From NCBI GenBank assembly GCA_900770925.1, contig CAAGLY010000008.1:1-47800 (forward strand): DNA of 47,800 bases, in the 5' to 3' direction. The number at the start of each line of letters is the position of its first letter. Within the stretch, counting starts at the first letter, position 1. Source of the DNA: Bacilli bacterium. Lineage in GTDB: Bacteria > Bacillota_I > Bacilli_A > RFN20 > CAG-288. Positions 22,697 through 31,747 of this stretch are shown one piece after another. A model generated the notes under the pieces. That model had not been told where the DNA came from, did not search any database, and saw only the letters and a list, made by a program, of their open reading frames with translations. A program made the position numbers and the translations under genes.

Positions 22697-25600
22697 TTAC
22701 TGAATCGAAGCAGAAGCGAGGATTTCGGAAACTGTCTTATTCTCGAGGTCAATAGTGACTATCTGAGAGAAGAGCTTATACTGATGACTTGAAGTAGTAA
22801 CGACAGGGAGGTTGAAGAGCTTATCGCTAAAGACAGTGGCGAACTTAGAGTTTTTCCGAACCTGATAGAAGGTCTTATAGATGAGATCATCCGGTTTAGG
22901 ATTCGAAGAGCCAAAGCAAGGATAGAACTTTTCCAACGTCGTTTTCGTATAGAAAGGAAGAGTAGTTGACCCGATGGTATAAGTATCATCCGGACCTGTC
23001 TTAGCAAAAATGAGGAGACCGTTTAAGGCTTTTCCTTCCCTAGGGTTGACTAATTCATGTCCGTTAGCATAGAAATCATAATCTGCAGAAGTGGTTCCGA
23101 TGATCTTCTTGATATTTTCATTCCTGAAGAAGGCATTCCTTGTTCCGGCGAAGACCTCAGAAGCGAAGTCAGAGCGATAGAATACGTTATCGGCTGAACT
23201 GAAACAGGCGTACGCCCTATTCTCGAAGTCGAAGCTGATGAGGGCGAAGCGATCTTTATCGAGGATGTTCGGAAGCTGAGAGAAAATACCGCGTAAGACT
23301 TCCTTTACCCTAGCTAGGTCGGCAAAGGACTTTTCCTGATCCAAGCTTCCCTTAGTATCAAGCAACTTCGGATTAGAGAAGAAAAGTTCCTCAATACGAT
23401 AAGACTTCTTGTTTTCGTTATACGGAGCGTTAGTGCTTACGCCAATGAGGGAGAAACTGTTCTTTTCCTCTTCGGTCAAAGACGTGACCGGAGCTAAGGA
23501 ATCCTTGGTGAGACGGGTAACAAGGTTATAGAAGAGATAAGAGCGGCATTCCTTGAACGTATTCCTCTTTCCGAGATAGTACCTGAATGTGATATCAATA
23601 TCATCGATTTTTGCGTTAGAGAGGTCGATAGAACCTTTGAGAAGGTTGCTGATGGAATGGTCACCGAGAATCCTCTCAATGCCATTATCGATTTCATTGG
23701 CCCAGTAAGCAATATCCGAAGCGCTTGTTCCGAGATGGACATAGAATTCAGGGCTGTACTTAATGACACCAGTATCAGGATCAGCGAGATAGGCATCAAG
23801 TTTGGCCTGTTTGATACCTTCTTCCCTTAAAGCAATCGGAACACGGTGGAAGATAGTACTTTCGTTCCTTACATTCCTTAACGAAGAGGCTTTCTGCTTA
23901 TCCATAGTGGACATTTTGATGTCGCCTTTAGTCCTGCCTTGCCTCTGAAAGATGATCGCTTTCAGATGTTTTCCTTCTTCGGCCCAGCCATCGGCAGTAA
24001 TGGAAGCAAAGATACCGACAAGGGCGTTATCATCCTGATGCCTTGTCCTCCTATCGCTCCTGTCCCTCTTCTCCCTGAAATTCTTGAGAATAGTGGCAAT
24101 AGGCGATAACAGGCATCCTTCCTTAGTGGAAGTCCTGATTTTAAGATGAGTCCTCTGATCGACCCTGTCATTGAAGACTTTTAAGAAGGTCTTATTGTAA
24201 TTCGGATCAGTGGTATTCGTGATTTCCGGATAGGCATTTGTAGTAGACCAGCTGAAGGGATTTTCCCTCCTTTTGCTGAACTTGCTCTTGCCGTCAATCT
24301 TTTCATTGGACAGAGTGTAGAGGAAATCAATGAAGTCTAATGTCTCCTCGAAATCATCTTTCGTCCTTGTTTCTAGGAGCGAGATATCTACGAAGTCTAA
24401 GGAATCAAGTCCCCCATCGGAGAGATTGATCTGATTAAGCGAAGATTTAAGGAAGGAAACGAAGAGTTTACGGATGAAGGGAGACTCGAAGGAAGTCTTA
24501 AGATTCTGATTCTGGAAGAATCCAGAAGGAATCTTGCCAGAGCCTAATTTATCGATTCCGACATCCTGAATGGCTTTCCTTAGCATACAGAACGAGTAAA
24601 TCCGGCCACTCTGATCGATGACGAATTCATCTTCCCCGACTGTTAGCTTTCCAGTAGCAGTTCCCACCCAAGAATCAGAGGCGCTTTCGCTTTCCCTGAA
24701 GAGAGAGGCATCAAGAGTAGAGTCAAGTCCCCTATCCTTCAAGGCATCTTGCGAGGTAATCATCCTATACAAGGAATAACCAAAGGGATCCTTGCTCGGG
24801 TTAGACCTCTTGATGATATTCCTGTCTTTAAGCAAGACAAGGAGAGCATTAAGAGTATTAGTATCTAGTGTAGAAAAGTCGAAGTGATCAAGATCAGTGG
24901 ACTTCAATAATTCAAGAATCTTGGCAATCTTTGACGAATCATCGATCCACCTTTCGTTACGCCTGTCATTGAAGGAAATCGTAACACCGATATTCTTCAG
25001 ATAAGCGCTTAAGGATTTATCGATGATTTCAAGCGCACACGGACGGATGATATCGCTCTCCCTTCCGGTTTCGATAAGTTTTCCGATTGCATCGAAGTCT
25101 TTGATCTGGCTTAGCTTCTTATCAGAACCGAAGATGAAGTCGGAATTGACTTTGGCATAGTCGAGAACATTGCAGATCCGGTCGATTTCGCCCTCATCGC
25201 CCTCATCTCCTTTGCCCCAATTGATGCTGCTTGCAGTATCCCTTGAAAGAACTGAGAGGGGGAAGTTCTCAAACAGATTTGTGGAAAAGAGACCTTTGAG
25301 GAAGTAGTAGAGGTTCCTGTTTTTCTGTTTATCGGAAGAAATACCGGTCTCCTTATCGGAGTTGAAGAAATCCGAGTTAAGGACAATCTTTAGTAGCTGA
25401 CGGATAGTCGTGGTATCGATGTTCTGAACCTTTTCTTGTGTAGAAAGGGAGTTATCGTTCCTTGACTTGACCATCTTGTACCTCTTAGGCCTTAAGACAA
25501 GGACTTGTTTCCTGTTGGTGATGAAGTCCGGGTCATCATAATTGAAGCAATAAGGGTTAAGGGAAAACCTATAGGATTCAAAGTCGAAATCGGCATTGAA

Positions 25601-27535
25601 GAAGAAAGCTTTAGAGACAACAGGAAGGAGGGTAGAGAAGATTGTCGAATCGGCTGCTTTGTCAAAGACATCGCAGAGGACCTGGACAGTCGCATCATCG
25701 GACAAATCGATTTTATCGATCTGCTTTAAATCAATCGGAGAATCTTTTGCAAAGAGAATCTGCCTAATGTCGAACCTCTTGGAAATCTCATTCTTTTCAT
25801 CGGCCTGAGTGAAATCGCCCAAGATAGATTTGAAGTCGAGCTGTTTGGCATACTGGCTGATTGCCGGAATGGACTCCAGAATGGATTCCATCCTATACGG
25901 AACAGAGACAAGAGAGAACCTCTGCCTATCCCTGATGCCTTTTTCGCTCTCGTTTCCGAGGAAGCATTTCCGAATTTCTTTGAACTTTGCTTCATCGGAG
26001 AAGCCGTCCCTTAAGGTGTCCGGAAGAGTGGAGTAGTCAAAGTCTTTATCAACTTTAAGGTTCAGGGTCTTTGCCAGTTTAAGGACATTTTCGAATAAGG
26101 TCTCGAATTCCATACCCCAATCGATATTGGCGTACTCTTCGGCAGAGGAAGGAAGGAAATGCCTGTCCTGACGTTCCCTATACCTTCCGGCATAGGCTAA
26201 GATGACAGGCCTATTCTTCTTAACGATGTCCCTTTCACCTAGTTTCTTGAAAGCGGAGACAATCTGGTTGATGTCCTCATCGGTCCTAGAAGCAATATCG
26301 AGAGAGAACTTGCTGGTATCGATGGATGTATCGGAGACAATCGGCTGTACGATATATTCGTACCTGCTTGAATAAATTCCAGACAGGATATTGATATCGT
26401 CTGCCCAGTTGATCCGTTTCCTATCTAACTGGGAAACCGGGAAGTTCGTGCCGGTCAGAGAACTAGTGGCTGCTTCGACAAGCGGAGGGATAAGAGCCCT
26501 GATTTGCTTATTGGCCGCTAAAGAAGTCAGTAACTTAGTGACCGTATCGGTAGAAAGAAGAACGGAATAGTTGATAACAAAGGACCCGGTCGCATCATAA
26601 GAGATAGCACCGGATTTGATTACAGGCTTAGCAATATCAAGTGTCGAATTGACAAGTCCAGATAAGGAAACTTTGACACCTCCCGTGGATTCAAATTCAG
26701 AAACCTTATCCAATAGTTTAAGATCCCATCCGTTAATGCCATTAATATTATAAATAGCACTCGACTCAACAGAATCCATGATACCGCCGATCAGCTGTTT
26801 ATCTTCTTCTCTGGAAGTAACCTGATCAATAACATCCCGGTTTTCAACAGCTAAACGGCAGATACCGGTAAGCGGAGAGATTATTATGCAGGCAAAAACA
26901 AATTCCTGCACTAAGCCTAAGAGTGTGGAAGGAAGGATAAAAAGGTGCCATTTCTTTTTCGTCTTCTTAGCCGAAGCCGTACCATCATCGTTGGTCCTTC
27001 CAGAAGTCAGGGCAGAAAGAGACTTCTGTTTCCGGCGCAATTTCCATTCATCTTTGTTTTCCGCCGGGATAATCCAGCGGAAGATACCGTTGTAGACAAT
27101 CGCGGTGACAAGGGAAATAAAAACCTGGATAAGAATCAGTTCAATAAAGAAAACAAAGATAGCAATCAGGGAGCTTGCAAGGTTCCAGCACCTCTGATAG
27201 ACAGATAAGCCGTTCCTCGGAGATAAATCGGTCTTCCTAAGGAGATACCTGGAAACAAAATTCTGAAGAGTAGGTGGATCAAGCTTTCCGGCAGACTCTC
27301 CTGCCCTTTGGACATAAAGGCTATTAAGTCCGGAAATCTCTATGTTGGAAATGAGGTTAGAAATCGGAACAGCCAAACAGGCTGCCACGATAACTAAGAC
27401 AACCTTAAGAATTGTCTTTACTGTCGTTTTGTAGATTCCTTTCCTAAAACCGGCAAGAGCTCCGAAAAGTGCAAACAGAACAATCAAAGCCAGAAGCAGA
27501 CCACAGACAAGCGACACGATTTGCTGAATATCCAT
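22697..27535 (-). CDS. Giant CvpA-like membrane protein (1612 residues)
   Basis: The first 230 residues contain three or four membrane segments: VCGLLLALIVLFALFGALAG at 10-29, then VVLVIVAACLAVPIS, LIAIFVFFIELILIQVFISL, and LLGLVQEFVFACIIISPL. GFRKGIYK directly after the first segment resembles the start of CvpA (colicin V production) proteins. The remaining ~1370 residues are soluble-looking, with many Asp/Ser/Leu helices such as SKIAKILELLKSTDLDHFDF. No catalytic motif is seen. Length is about ten times that of CvpA. It may be a surface or envelope-spanning protein, but function is unknown. ATG at 27535; an extended -10 box (TGG-TATAAT) lies 26 bases upstream. Confidence 0.75.
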   Translation of the reverse strand: MDIQQIVSLVCGLLLALIVLFALFGALAGFRKGIYKTTVKTILKVVLVIVAACLAVPISNLISNIEISGLNSLYVQRAGESAGKLDPPTLQNFVSRYLLRKTDLSPRNGLSVYQRCWNLASSLIAIFVFFIELILIQVFISLVTAIVYNGIFRWIIPAENKDEWKLRRKQKSLSALTSGRTNDDGTASAKKTKKKWHLFILPSTLLGLVQEFVFACIIISPLTGICRLAVENRDVIDQVTSREEDKQLIGGIMDSVESSAIYNINGINGWDLKLLDKVSEFESTGGVKVSLSGLVNSTLDIAKPVIKSGAISYDATGSFVINYSVLLSTDTVTKLLTSLAANKQIRALIPPLVEAATSSLTGTNFPVSQLDRKRINWADDINILSGIYSSRYEYIVQPIVSDTSIDTSKFSLDIASRTDEDINQIVSAFKKLGERDIVKKNRPVILAYAGRYRERQDRHFLPSSAEEYANIDWGMEFETLFENVLKLAKTLNLKVDKDFDYSTLPDTLRDGFSDEAKFKEIRKCFLGNESEKGIRDRQRFSLVSVPYRMESILESIPAISQYAKQLDFKSILGDFTQADEKNEISKRFDIRQILFAKDSPIDLKQIDKIDLSDDATVQVLCDVFDKAADSTIFSTLLPVVSKAFFFNADFDFESYRFSLNPYCFNYDDPDFITNRKQVLVLRPKRYKMVKSRNDNSLSTQEKVQNIDTTTIRQLLKIVLNSDFFNSDKETGISSDKQKNRNLYYFLKGLFSTNLFENFPLSVLSRDTASSINWGKGDEGDEGEIDRICNVLDYAKVNSDFIFGSDKKLSQIKDFDAIGKLIETGRESDIIRPCALEIIDKSLSAYLKNIGVTISFNDRRNERWIDDSSKIAKILELLKSTDLDHFDFSTLDTNTLNALLVLLKDRNIIKRSNPSKDPFGYSLYRMITSQDALKDRGLDSTLDASLFRESESASDSWVGTATGKLTVGEDEFVIDQSGRIYSFCMLRKAIQDVGIDKLGSGKIPSGFFQNQNLKTSFESPFIRKLFVSFLKSSLNQINLSDGGLDSLDFVDISLLETRTKDDFEETLDFIDFLYTLSNEKIDGKSKFSKRRENPFSWSTTNAYPEITNTTDPNYNKTFLKVFNDRVDQRTHLKIRTSTKEGCLLSPIATILKNFREKRDRSDRRTRHQDDNALVGIFASITADGWAEEGKHLKAIIFQRQGRTKGDIKMSTMDKQKASSLRNVRNESTIFHRVPIALREEGIKQAKLDAYLADPDTGVIKYSPEFYVHLGTSASDIAYWANEIDNGIERILGDHSISNLLKGSIDLSNAKIDDIDITFRYYLGKRNTFKECRSYLFYNLVTRLTKDSLAPVTSLTEEEKNSFSLIGVSTNAPYNENKKSYRIEELFFSNPKLLDTKGSLDQEKSFADLARVKEVLRGIFSQLPNILDKDRFALISFDFENRAYACFSSADNVFYRSDFASEVFAGTRNAFFRNENIKKIIGTTSADYDFYANGHELVNPREGKALNGLLIFAKTGPDDTYTIGSTTLPFYTKTTLEKFYPCFGSSNPKPDDLIYKTFYQVRKNSKFATVFSDKLFNLPVVTTSSHQYKLFSQIVTIDLENKTVSEILASASIQ

Positions 27536-27560
27536 ATTTCCATTTATCCTTGTTTTTTAA

Positions 27561-27593
27561 ATTATACCAAAGGTATAACCAGTTTTGTATAAT
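27561..27593. promoter_or_regulatory. Divergent promoter region
   Basis: Minus strand: TGG-TATAAT (-10 at 27561-27566) for the giant CvpA-like gene. Plus strand: TATAAT at 27588-27593 for the CPBP gene. Neither has a strong -35 hexamer. Confidence 0.55.
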
Positions 27594-27618
27594 AGAAACC
27601 AAATTTGGGAGGTGCCTT

Positions 27619-28551
27619 ATGGAAATTTATGAAAATAACCTGACAGAAAGACAGAAAAAAGATACACATTACAAAGGTGCTAACGGAAAACGGCCAAAAG
27701 GGTCCCGTGAGCCCCTTGTCTTCATCCATGACAGCTACAGGAACCGTTCGACTCCTACTTGGGAGAAAATCGTTTTCTTTCTTATGGGATTAATCGGCTT
27801 GAATGTCATCAGCGTAATTGTGACTTCTATCCTCACAAATACGACTTTCTATGATCCCAATTCAGAGGCCCTGACTCCGAAAGGCAACGCGCTGAATAGG
27901 TTTTTAGCCTATGGCATCCTCCTAGGCTGTTTTCTTCTTCTCATCTGCTTAGATAAGCACGCTACCTATAAGAAAATCTTTTCGGATTTCCGTTCCTGGA
28001 AGCCCTATGTTTATGGACTCTGCGGTTTTTTCGGCCTGATTCTGATTAACATCATCTTCAACGCAATCTATACCGCTACTAGGCCGAACATCTATGGTGC
28101 AAACGATAACCAGCAGAGTATCGAATCTAGGAGGAATGCCTCTCCCGCCCTATCCATCATGACGGTAGTTGTATTTGCCCCGTTCTGTGAAGAAATGACC
28201 TATCGCTTAGGACTGCTTGATGCTATCGGAAAAAAGCATCGTTGGCTTGGGCTTGTCATTTCCGCCCTGATTTTCGGTGCTATTCATTTTGATTCCACTC
28301 CTGGATTTCTCAGGAACCTCTATAAGTCAAAGGGAGAAAGGGAACTTTATGAAAAATACCGGATCAGGAGGATCAACGAATGGCTTAACCTCCCAATCTA
28401 TAGGCTTTCCGGCTTTATTCTTGGTCTGACTTATGTTTCCTCTGGAAAGATGGCATCTTCCTGGATCAGCCATAGGAGGCTAAATGGTCTTTCCTGCATT
28501 GAAGTTTTTGCCTTTGCCTCTAATAGGCATGCCTTTCCTATTGTCCGTTAA
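27619..28551 (+). CDS. CPBP (CAAX-type) intramembrane metalloprotease
   Basis: A 310-residue integral membrane protein. Segments: IVFFLMGLIGLNVISVIV, FLAYGILLGCFLLLICL, PYVYGLCGFFGLILINIIF, and those around the active site. CPBP motif 1 is FAPFCEEMTYR (EExxxR), motif 2 is FGAIHFD, and motif 3 is SH-M-M(AGG AGG)-LNGLS, where relatives have HxxxN (AGG as Arg would put two charges inside the membrane). Family roles include prenyl-protein processing and bacteriocin self-immunity; the substrate here is unknown. Start ATG at 27619 follows GGGAGGTG; the frame upstream of it is open but lies in the divergent promoter. The next gene starts two bases after the stop. Confidence 0.85.
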   Translation: MEIYENNLTERQKKDTHYKGANGKRPKGSREPLVFIHDSYRNRSTPTWEKIVFFLMGLIGLNVISVIVTSILTNTTFYDPNSEALTPKGNALNRFLAYGILLGCFLLLICLDKHATYKKIFSDFRSWKPYVYGLCGFFGLILINIIFNAIYTATRPNIYGANDNQQSIESRRNASPALSIMTVVVFAPFCEEMTYRLGLLDAIGKKHRWLGLVISALIFGAIHFDSTPGFLRNLYKSKGERELYEKYRIRRINEWLNLPIYRLSGFILGLTYVSSGKMASSWISHRRLNGLSCIEVFAFASNRHAFPIVR

Positions 28552-28553
28552 CC

Positions 28554-29444
28554 ATGAAGAATAAAAAATTCGGAGTTTCTTCCTTCTATCTGAAACTCCT
28601 TGGCTATATTCTAAGGACGCTTGATCACATTGGCTTACTCTTCTTCAGCGGAGGAACCGGTGTATCAATTCCAACAGACTATTATGTATTACGTGCCGTT
28701 GGAAAATGCGCGTTTCCTATTTTCGTCTTCTTTGCCGTAGAAGGCGTCTATCACACAAAAAATATCCGGAACTACCTGTTCCGTCTTGGTATATTTGCCC
28801 TATTTAGGGATGTCTTCGGCTTTATCTTCGGATGGATTGCAAAAATCCCGGTCATTGAGAACCCGCTTATCGGAAACGTTTTCACGGATCTGTTCATGGG
28901 CGTATTGGCTCTCTGTTTTTTAAAACGGAAAGACCGGTTCAGTTTCTTAGCTATCTTTCCTATTGCCTATGAATTCTTTTCTGGATATGTCATTAACGGA
29001 AGTTATGGTACCTTATTCAAGTCGGATTGGGGACCATTTAGTATCGTCCTCTTCCTGTTCATCTTCCTCTTCCGTGAAGCCTATGAGGCAAGACTGAGGA
29101 AAAAGGCAAGGGAAAGCAGAGTTGAACTTGCCGCTCTTGACGAAGCAAACGGAGCAAGGCCGAGAAACGTTTTCGAATGTGTCGGCATCCTTACTACCTA
29201 TCTCCTGTTCTATCTCTTCTATCGCTTGGGATTTGTCTGGAATTCCTATTACTTGCTTCCCAATGAATTCATTCCAATCGGGACTTATTCGGTTCTCTCC
29301 GTTATCCTTCTTAGGTTTTATAACGGAAAAAGAGGTCCGGATAATAAATTCATCCGGACAGGTTTCTATCTCTACTATCCCTTCCATCTTATCCTTCTTG
29401 GTATCCTCTCCTTCTTTTTCGGAGTTTTATCCACCCTTCGATGA
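28554..29444 (+). CDS. TraX-like integral membrane protein
   Basis: A 296-residue polytopic protein with the TraX family signature: YIL-M(AGG)-TLDHIGLLFF (AGG at 28614-28616, residue 21; family LxMLxDHIG). Next comes AFPIFVFFAVEGVYHTKN, then repeated membrane segments. The end FYNGKRGP...FYLYYPFHL also matches TraX. TraX was described as an F-pilin acetyltransferase, and chromosomal homologues are predicted O-acetyltransferase-like membrane proteins with unknown substrates. A Lys/Arg/Glu-rich cytoplasmic loop lies near 175-205. It starts two bases after the CPBP gene and is cotranscribed. Confidence 0.82.
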   Translation: MKNKKFGVSSFYLKLLGYILRTLDHIGLLFFSGGTGVSIPTDYYVLRAVGKCAFPIFVFFAVEGVYHTKNIRNYLFRLGIFALFRDVFGFIFGWIAKIPVIENPLIGNVFTDLFMGVLALCFLKRKDRFSFLAIFPIAYEFFSGYVINGSYGTLFKSDWGPFSIVLFLFIFLFREAYEARLRKKARESRVELAALDEANGARPRNVFECVGILTTYLLFYLFYRLGFVWNSYYLLPNEFIPIGTYSVLSVILLRFYNGKRGPDNKFIRTGFYLYYPFHLILLGILSFFFGVLSTLR

Positions 29445-29453
29445 GCGTTCTGT

Positions 29454-29482
29454 TTGAAACATTAAGAAAAGAAAAGTATAGT
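29454..29482 (+). promoter_or_regulatory. Promoter of the thioredoxin gene
   Basis: TTGAAA (29454-29459), 17-bp spacer, TATAGT (29477-29482), followed by AAGGAG before ATG 29509. Confidence 0.7.
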
Positions 29483-29508
29483 ATTTAATAGATAAGGAGA
29501 TTCTTAAA

Positions 29509-29856
29509 ATGATTAAAGTACTCGAAAACGAAAATGATTTTGCAAAGATCCTCTCTGAGGACAAGAAGGTCCTCGTGGACTTCAATGCAAAGTGGTGCGG
29601 ACCTTGCCGCAGGAGGGGAAGAAGGATTGAAGGATTAGCGGATGATTATTCCGATCTGACTTTCCTTAAAGTCGATACCGATGATTTTCCGGAATTAGCC
29701 CAGAAATTCGGTGTTGTATCCATTCCTAGGATGGTAGCTTTCAAAGACGGAAAGCGCATCTATGTCGAACAGGACGGCAAGCAGGAAGAGATTATTCTCG
29801 GAGCTAGGCCGGAACAGATTTTCCGTAAGGTCTTAACCGATACGTTCGAAAAGTAA
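29509..29856 (+). CDS. trxA: Thioredoxin
   Basis: A 115-residue cytoplasmic thioredoxin. The active site is WCGPC at 29-33, followed by R(CGC)-M-M-G-R(AGA)-M with AGG at 29611-29613, 29614-29616 and 29623-29625; thioredoxins read WCGPCRMMxP here. The cis-Pro region is VVSIP-M(AGG)-MVAFKDGK. Both Arg codons other than AGG and the AGG codons occur in one short stretch, so the contrast is informative. The residue after the active site is Gly-Arg rather than the usual Pro. It has its own promoter and terminator. Confidence 0.93.
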   Translation: MIKVLENENDFAKILSEDKKVLVDFNAKWCGPCRRRGRRIEGLADDYSDLTFLKVDTDDFPELAQKFGVVSIPRMVAFKDGKRIYVEQDGKQEEIILGARPEQIFRKVLTDTFEK

Positions 29857-29864
29857 GAAAAGCT

Positions 29865-29895
29865 AAAAAAGCCTGGTATATGCCGGGCTTTTTCT
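29865..29895 (+). terminator. Terminator of the thioredoxin gene
   Basis: AGCCTGG (29870-29876) and CCGGGCT (29883-29889) with flanking A and T runs, ending TTTTT. Confidence 0.8.
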
Positions 29896-29904
29896 GTTCT
29901 TTTC

Positions 29905-29933
29905 TTGTAAATCCAAAAATAACGAATTAGAAT
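29905..29933 (+). promoter_or_regulatory. Promoter of mscL
   Basis: TTGTAA (29905-29910), 17-bp spacer, TAGAAT (29928-29933). Confidence 0.68.
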
Positions 29934-29972
29934 ATTTTTTGAACTTTATTTTAATTGGGGGTTTATCTATTT

Positions 29973-30620
29973 ATGAAGAAGCTGACAAAAGAAGAGAAGC
30001 TAGCCTTGAAAGCTAAACGTAAAGCCGAAGGTAAGACAATCGGAAAGGAATTCAAAGCCTTTATCACCCGTGGTAATGTCCTTGATAGGTCTGTCGGCGT
30101 CATCATGGGCGGTGCATTCAACGCAATTGTCACTGCATTCACGAACATCCTCTTATCTATCTGCACTTGGGGAGTCCCTGGAGGCATCAAAGGTCTTGTT
30201 ACCGTTCTTCCGGCAGTCAATACTGCTCAGGCCGGTTTAGCTCCGGATATCAATCTCGGACAGAAATTCTCTGCTTCCGAACTTCAGGGCTTAGCCAAAG
30301 CCTATGCTGAATCGAATTATGGTGCTTCCACAGTTGCTGAGACTCCGACGTTAATCGATAATGCTAAGAACTTTATCACTTCAAAATATACGCTTCACGG
30401 AACAATCTACACCTATAACAGGTCTGCCACAATTGACTGGGGAACCTTCATCAACGCCGTCATCACTTTCTTCTGCATCGCTATCACTCTCTTCACCATT
30501 ATCAAGGTCTTCAATGTTGTCCATGAACGCCGCCTTGCCTTCGAAGCTAAGAGGAAAGCTCAGAAGGAAGCTAAGGAAAATCAGGAATCCGAAGCCGAGA
30601 AGACGGAAGAATCCAAGTAA
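29973..30620 (+). CDS. mscL: Large-conductance mechanosensitive channel MscL, enlarged loop
   Basis: Homopentameric membrane channel that opens under hypo-osmotic tension. FKAFITRGNVLD-M(AGG)-SVG followed by VIMGGAFNAIV (TM1) matches the family exactly if AGG (30087-30089, residue 39) is Met. TM2 is INAVITFFCIAITLFTIIKV, followed by a Lys/Glu-rich C-terminal helix. At 215 residues it is longer than the usual 120-150. The additional sequence is a periplasmic loop between TM1 and TM2 of roughly 75 residues plus a charged N-terminal extension. Start ATG at 29973 (GGGGG 11 bases upstream); a TTG at 29955 is in frame but lacks a binding site. Confidence 0.92.
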   Translation: MKKLTKEEKLALKAKRKAEGKTIGKEFKAFITRGNVLDRSVGVIMGGAFNAIVTAFTNILLSICTWGVPGGIKGLVTVLPAVNTAQAGLAPDINLGQKFSASELQGLAKAYAESNYGASTVAETPTLIDNAKNFITSKYTLHGTIYTYNRSATIDWGTFINAVITFFCIAITLFTIIKVFNVVHERRLAFEAKRKAQKEAKENQESEAEKTEESK

Positions 30621-30634
30621 TCTTAGTCCAAACG

Positions 30635-30663
30635 AAAAGGTGCAGCCGATGCTGCACCTTTTT
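30635..30663 (+). terminator. Terminator of mscL
   Basis: AAAAGGTGCAGC (30635-30646), loop CGAT, GCTGCACCTTTTT. Confidence 0.85.
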
Positions 30664-30682
30664 CATTGTTTTTTTAAGAAGG

Positions 30683-31672
30683 TCAATCACCCTTTGTTAA
30701 CAGATAGATATACATTCCTTTGGATGTCGAGATAAAGAGATGCTTCTGCCTGTAGTTCCTAGCAAGGTATTTCCCTTTCAGTTTGATTTGCTTCTTCCTC
30801 CTAAAGGAGTTAAGAGAGAAGAAATAGAGATAGTATTCATTCTCAGGCCTTACCTTTGTCACATAGAAGACCTGATTGGAAGTAAAAGTAGTAAGCCTAT
30901 CATAATAATGTTCTCCCCTTTTCCTGCTCTTCGGAAGTGCATAGCCGGAAAGCTGTTCAAGTTCTTTTTCTTCCTGCCTTTCCTTCTTTTCTAGAGGAGT
31001 TGGATTTTTGCTTTCACGGGGAAGCAGAAAGTCACATTTCCTGATTACCTTTCCATTAAGGGAAGAAATCTGAAAACCAGCCGGAGAATCAGAAATAAGA
31101 TTGCTTCCTTTATCCCTAAAAGAGATTTTATGGAAAGGAGCAGTCTTCCTTTCCTTAATGATCTGTCCGTCCTGGAAGTAAGAGATCTTTCCCGAATGGT
31201 TTAAAAGAGTAGGACAGCAGTAGACAGGAGAGAAGAAAAGAGCATCGAATCTCTTGCCTTCGTTTAGGAAATAAGTCTTTCTTTCCTTATTCTCCCTATT
31301 ATAGGAGAAAAGGAGAGTTTCTGCTTTTTCACCTATTTCCTTATCCGCTAAGAGATAAAGCCTCTTTCCGTCATGAGAGAAGCAGGCATCCTTATAGAGA
31401 CATCCTTCCTTGAATTCATCCCTGGGTTTAAGAGTTGGCAAAGAGTATAAGGTGATTGAGGAGGGGAATAAAGCGGGCAGAAACAAAAAACAGCTATGGT
31501 CGGGGGAAACAATGAACCGGGTTCCGAATCGTGACTCAGGGACGGATACAATCTCAACAAAGGTTTCATCTTTCAGAACAATCCGTTTCGGTTCCTTAAA
31601 AAGATATCCATAAGAAAGGAAACTGCCGGCGGTACTGTCCTTAATCTGCTTTTTCAATACGAGTTTTGTCAT
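30683..31672 (-). CDS. Hypothetical protein, possible beta-propeller
   Basis: A 329-residue soluble protein without signal peptide. Repeating beta-strand patterns such as RFIVSPDHSCFLFLP, CFSHDGKRLYLLADK, DALFFSPVYCCP, QVFYVTKV and KHLFISTSKGMYIYLLT suggest WD40/propeller-like blades, but no canonical WD repeat is seen. A charged linker (LEKKERQEEKELEQ) lies near residue 230. I do not recognise a family. A plausible promoter, TTGTAA-17-TATCGT, lies just upstream; there is no clear Shine-Dalgarno sequence. Confidence 0.6.
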   Translation of the reverse strand: MTKLVLKKQIKDSTAGSFLSYGYLFKEPKRIVLKDETFVEIVSVPESRFGTRFIVSPDHSCFLFLPALFPSSITLYSLPTLKPRDEFKEGCLYKDACFSHDGKRLYLLADKEIGEKAETLLFSYNRENKERKTYFLNEGKRFDALFFSPVYCCPTLLNHSGKISYFQDGQIIKERKTAPFHKISFRDKGSNLISDSPAGFQISSLNGKVIRKCDFLLPRESKNPTPLEKKERQEEKELEQLSGYALPKSRKRGEHYYDRLTTFTSNQVFYVTKVRPENEYYLYFFSLNSFRRKKQIKLKGKYLARNYRQKHLFISTSKGMYIYLLTKGD

Positions 31673-31747
31673 AGTTATGGGATTACGATAATCGGTTTTT
31701 CATCCATTTACAAGCCTTTCTGTTAAAATATGGTCGAGGTAATAACC

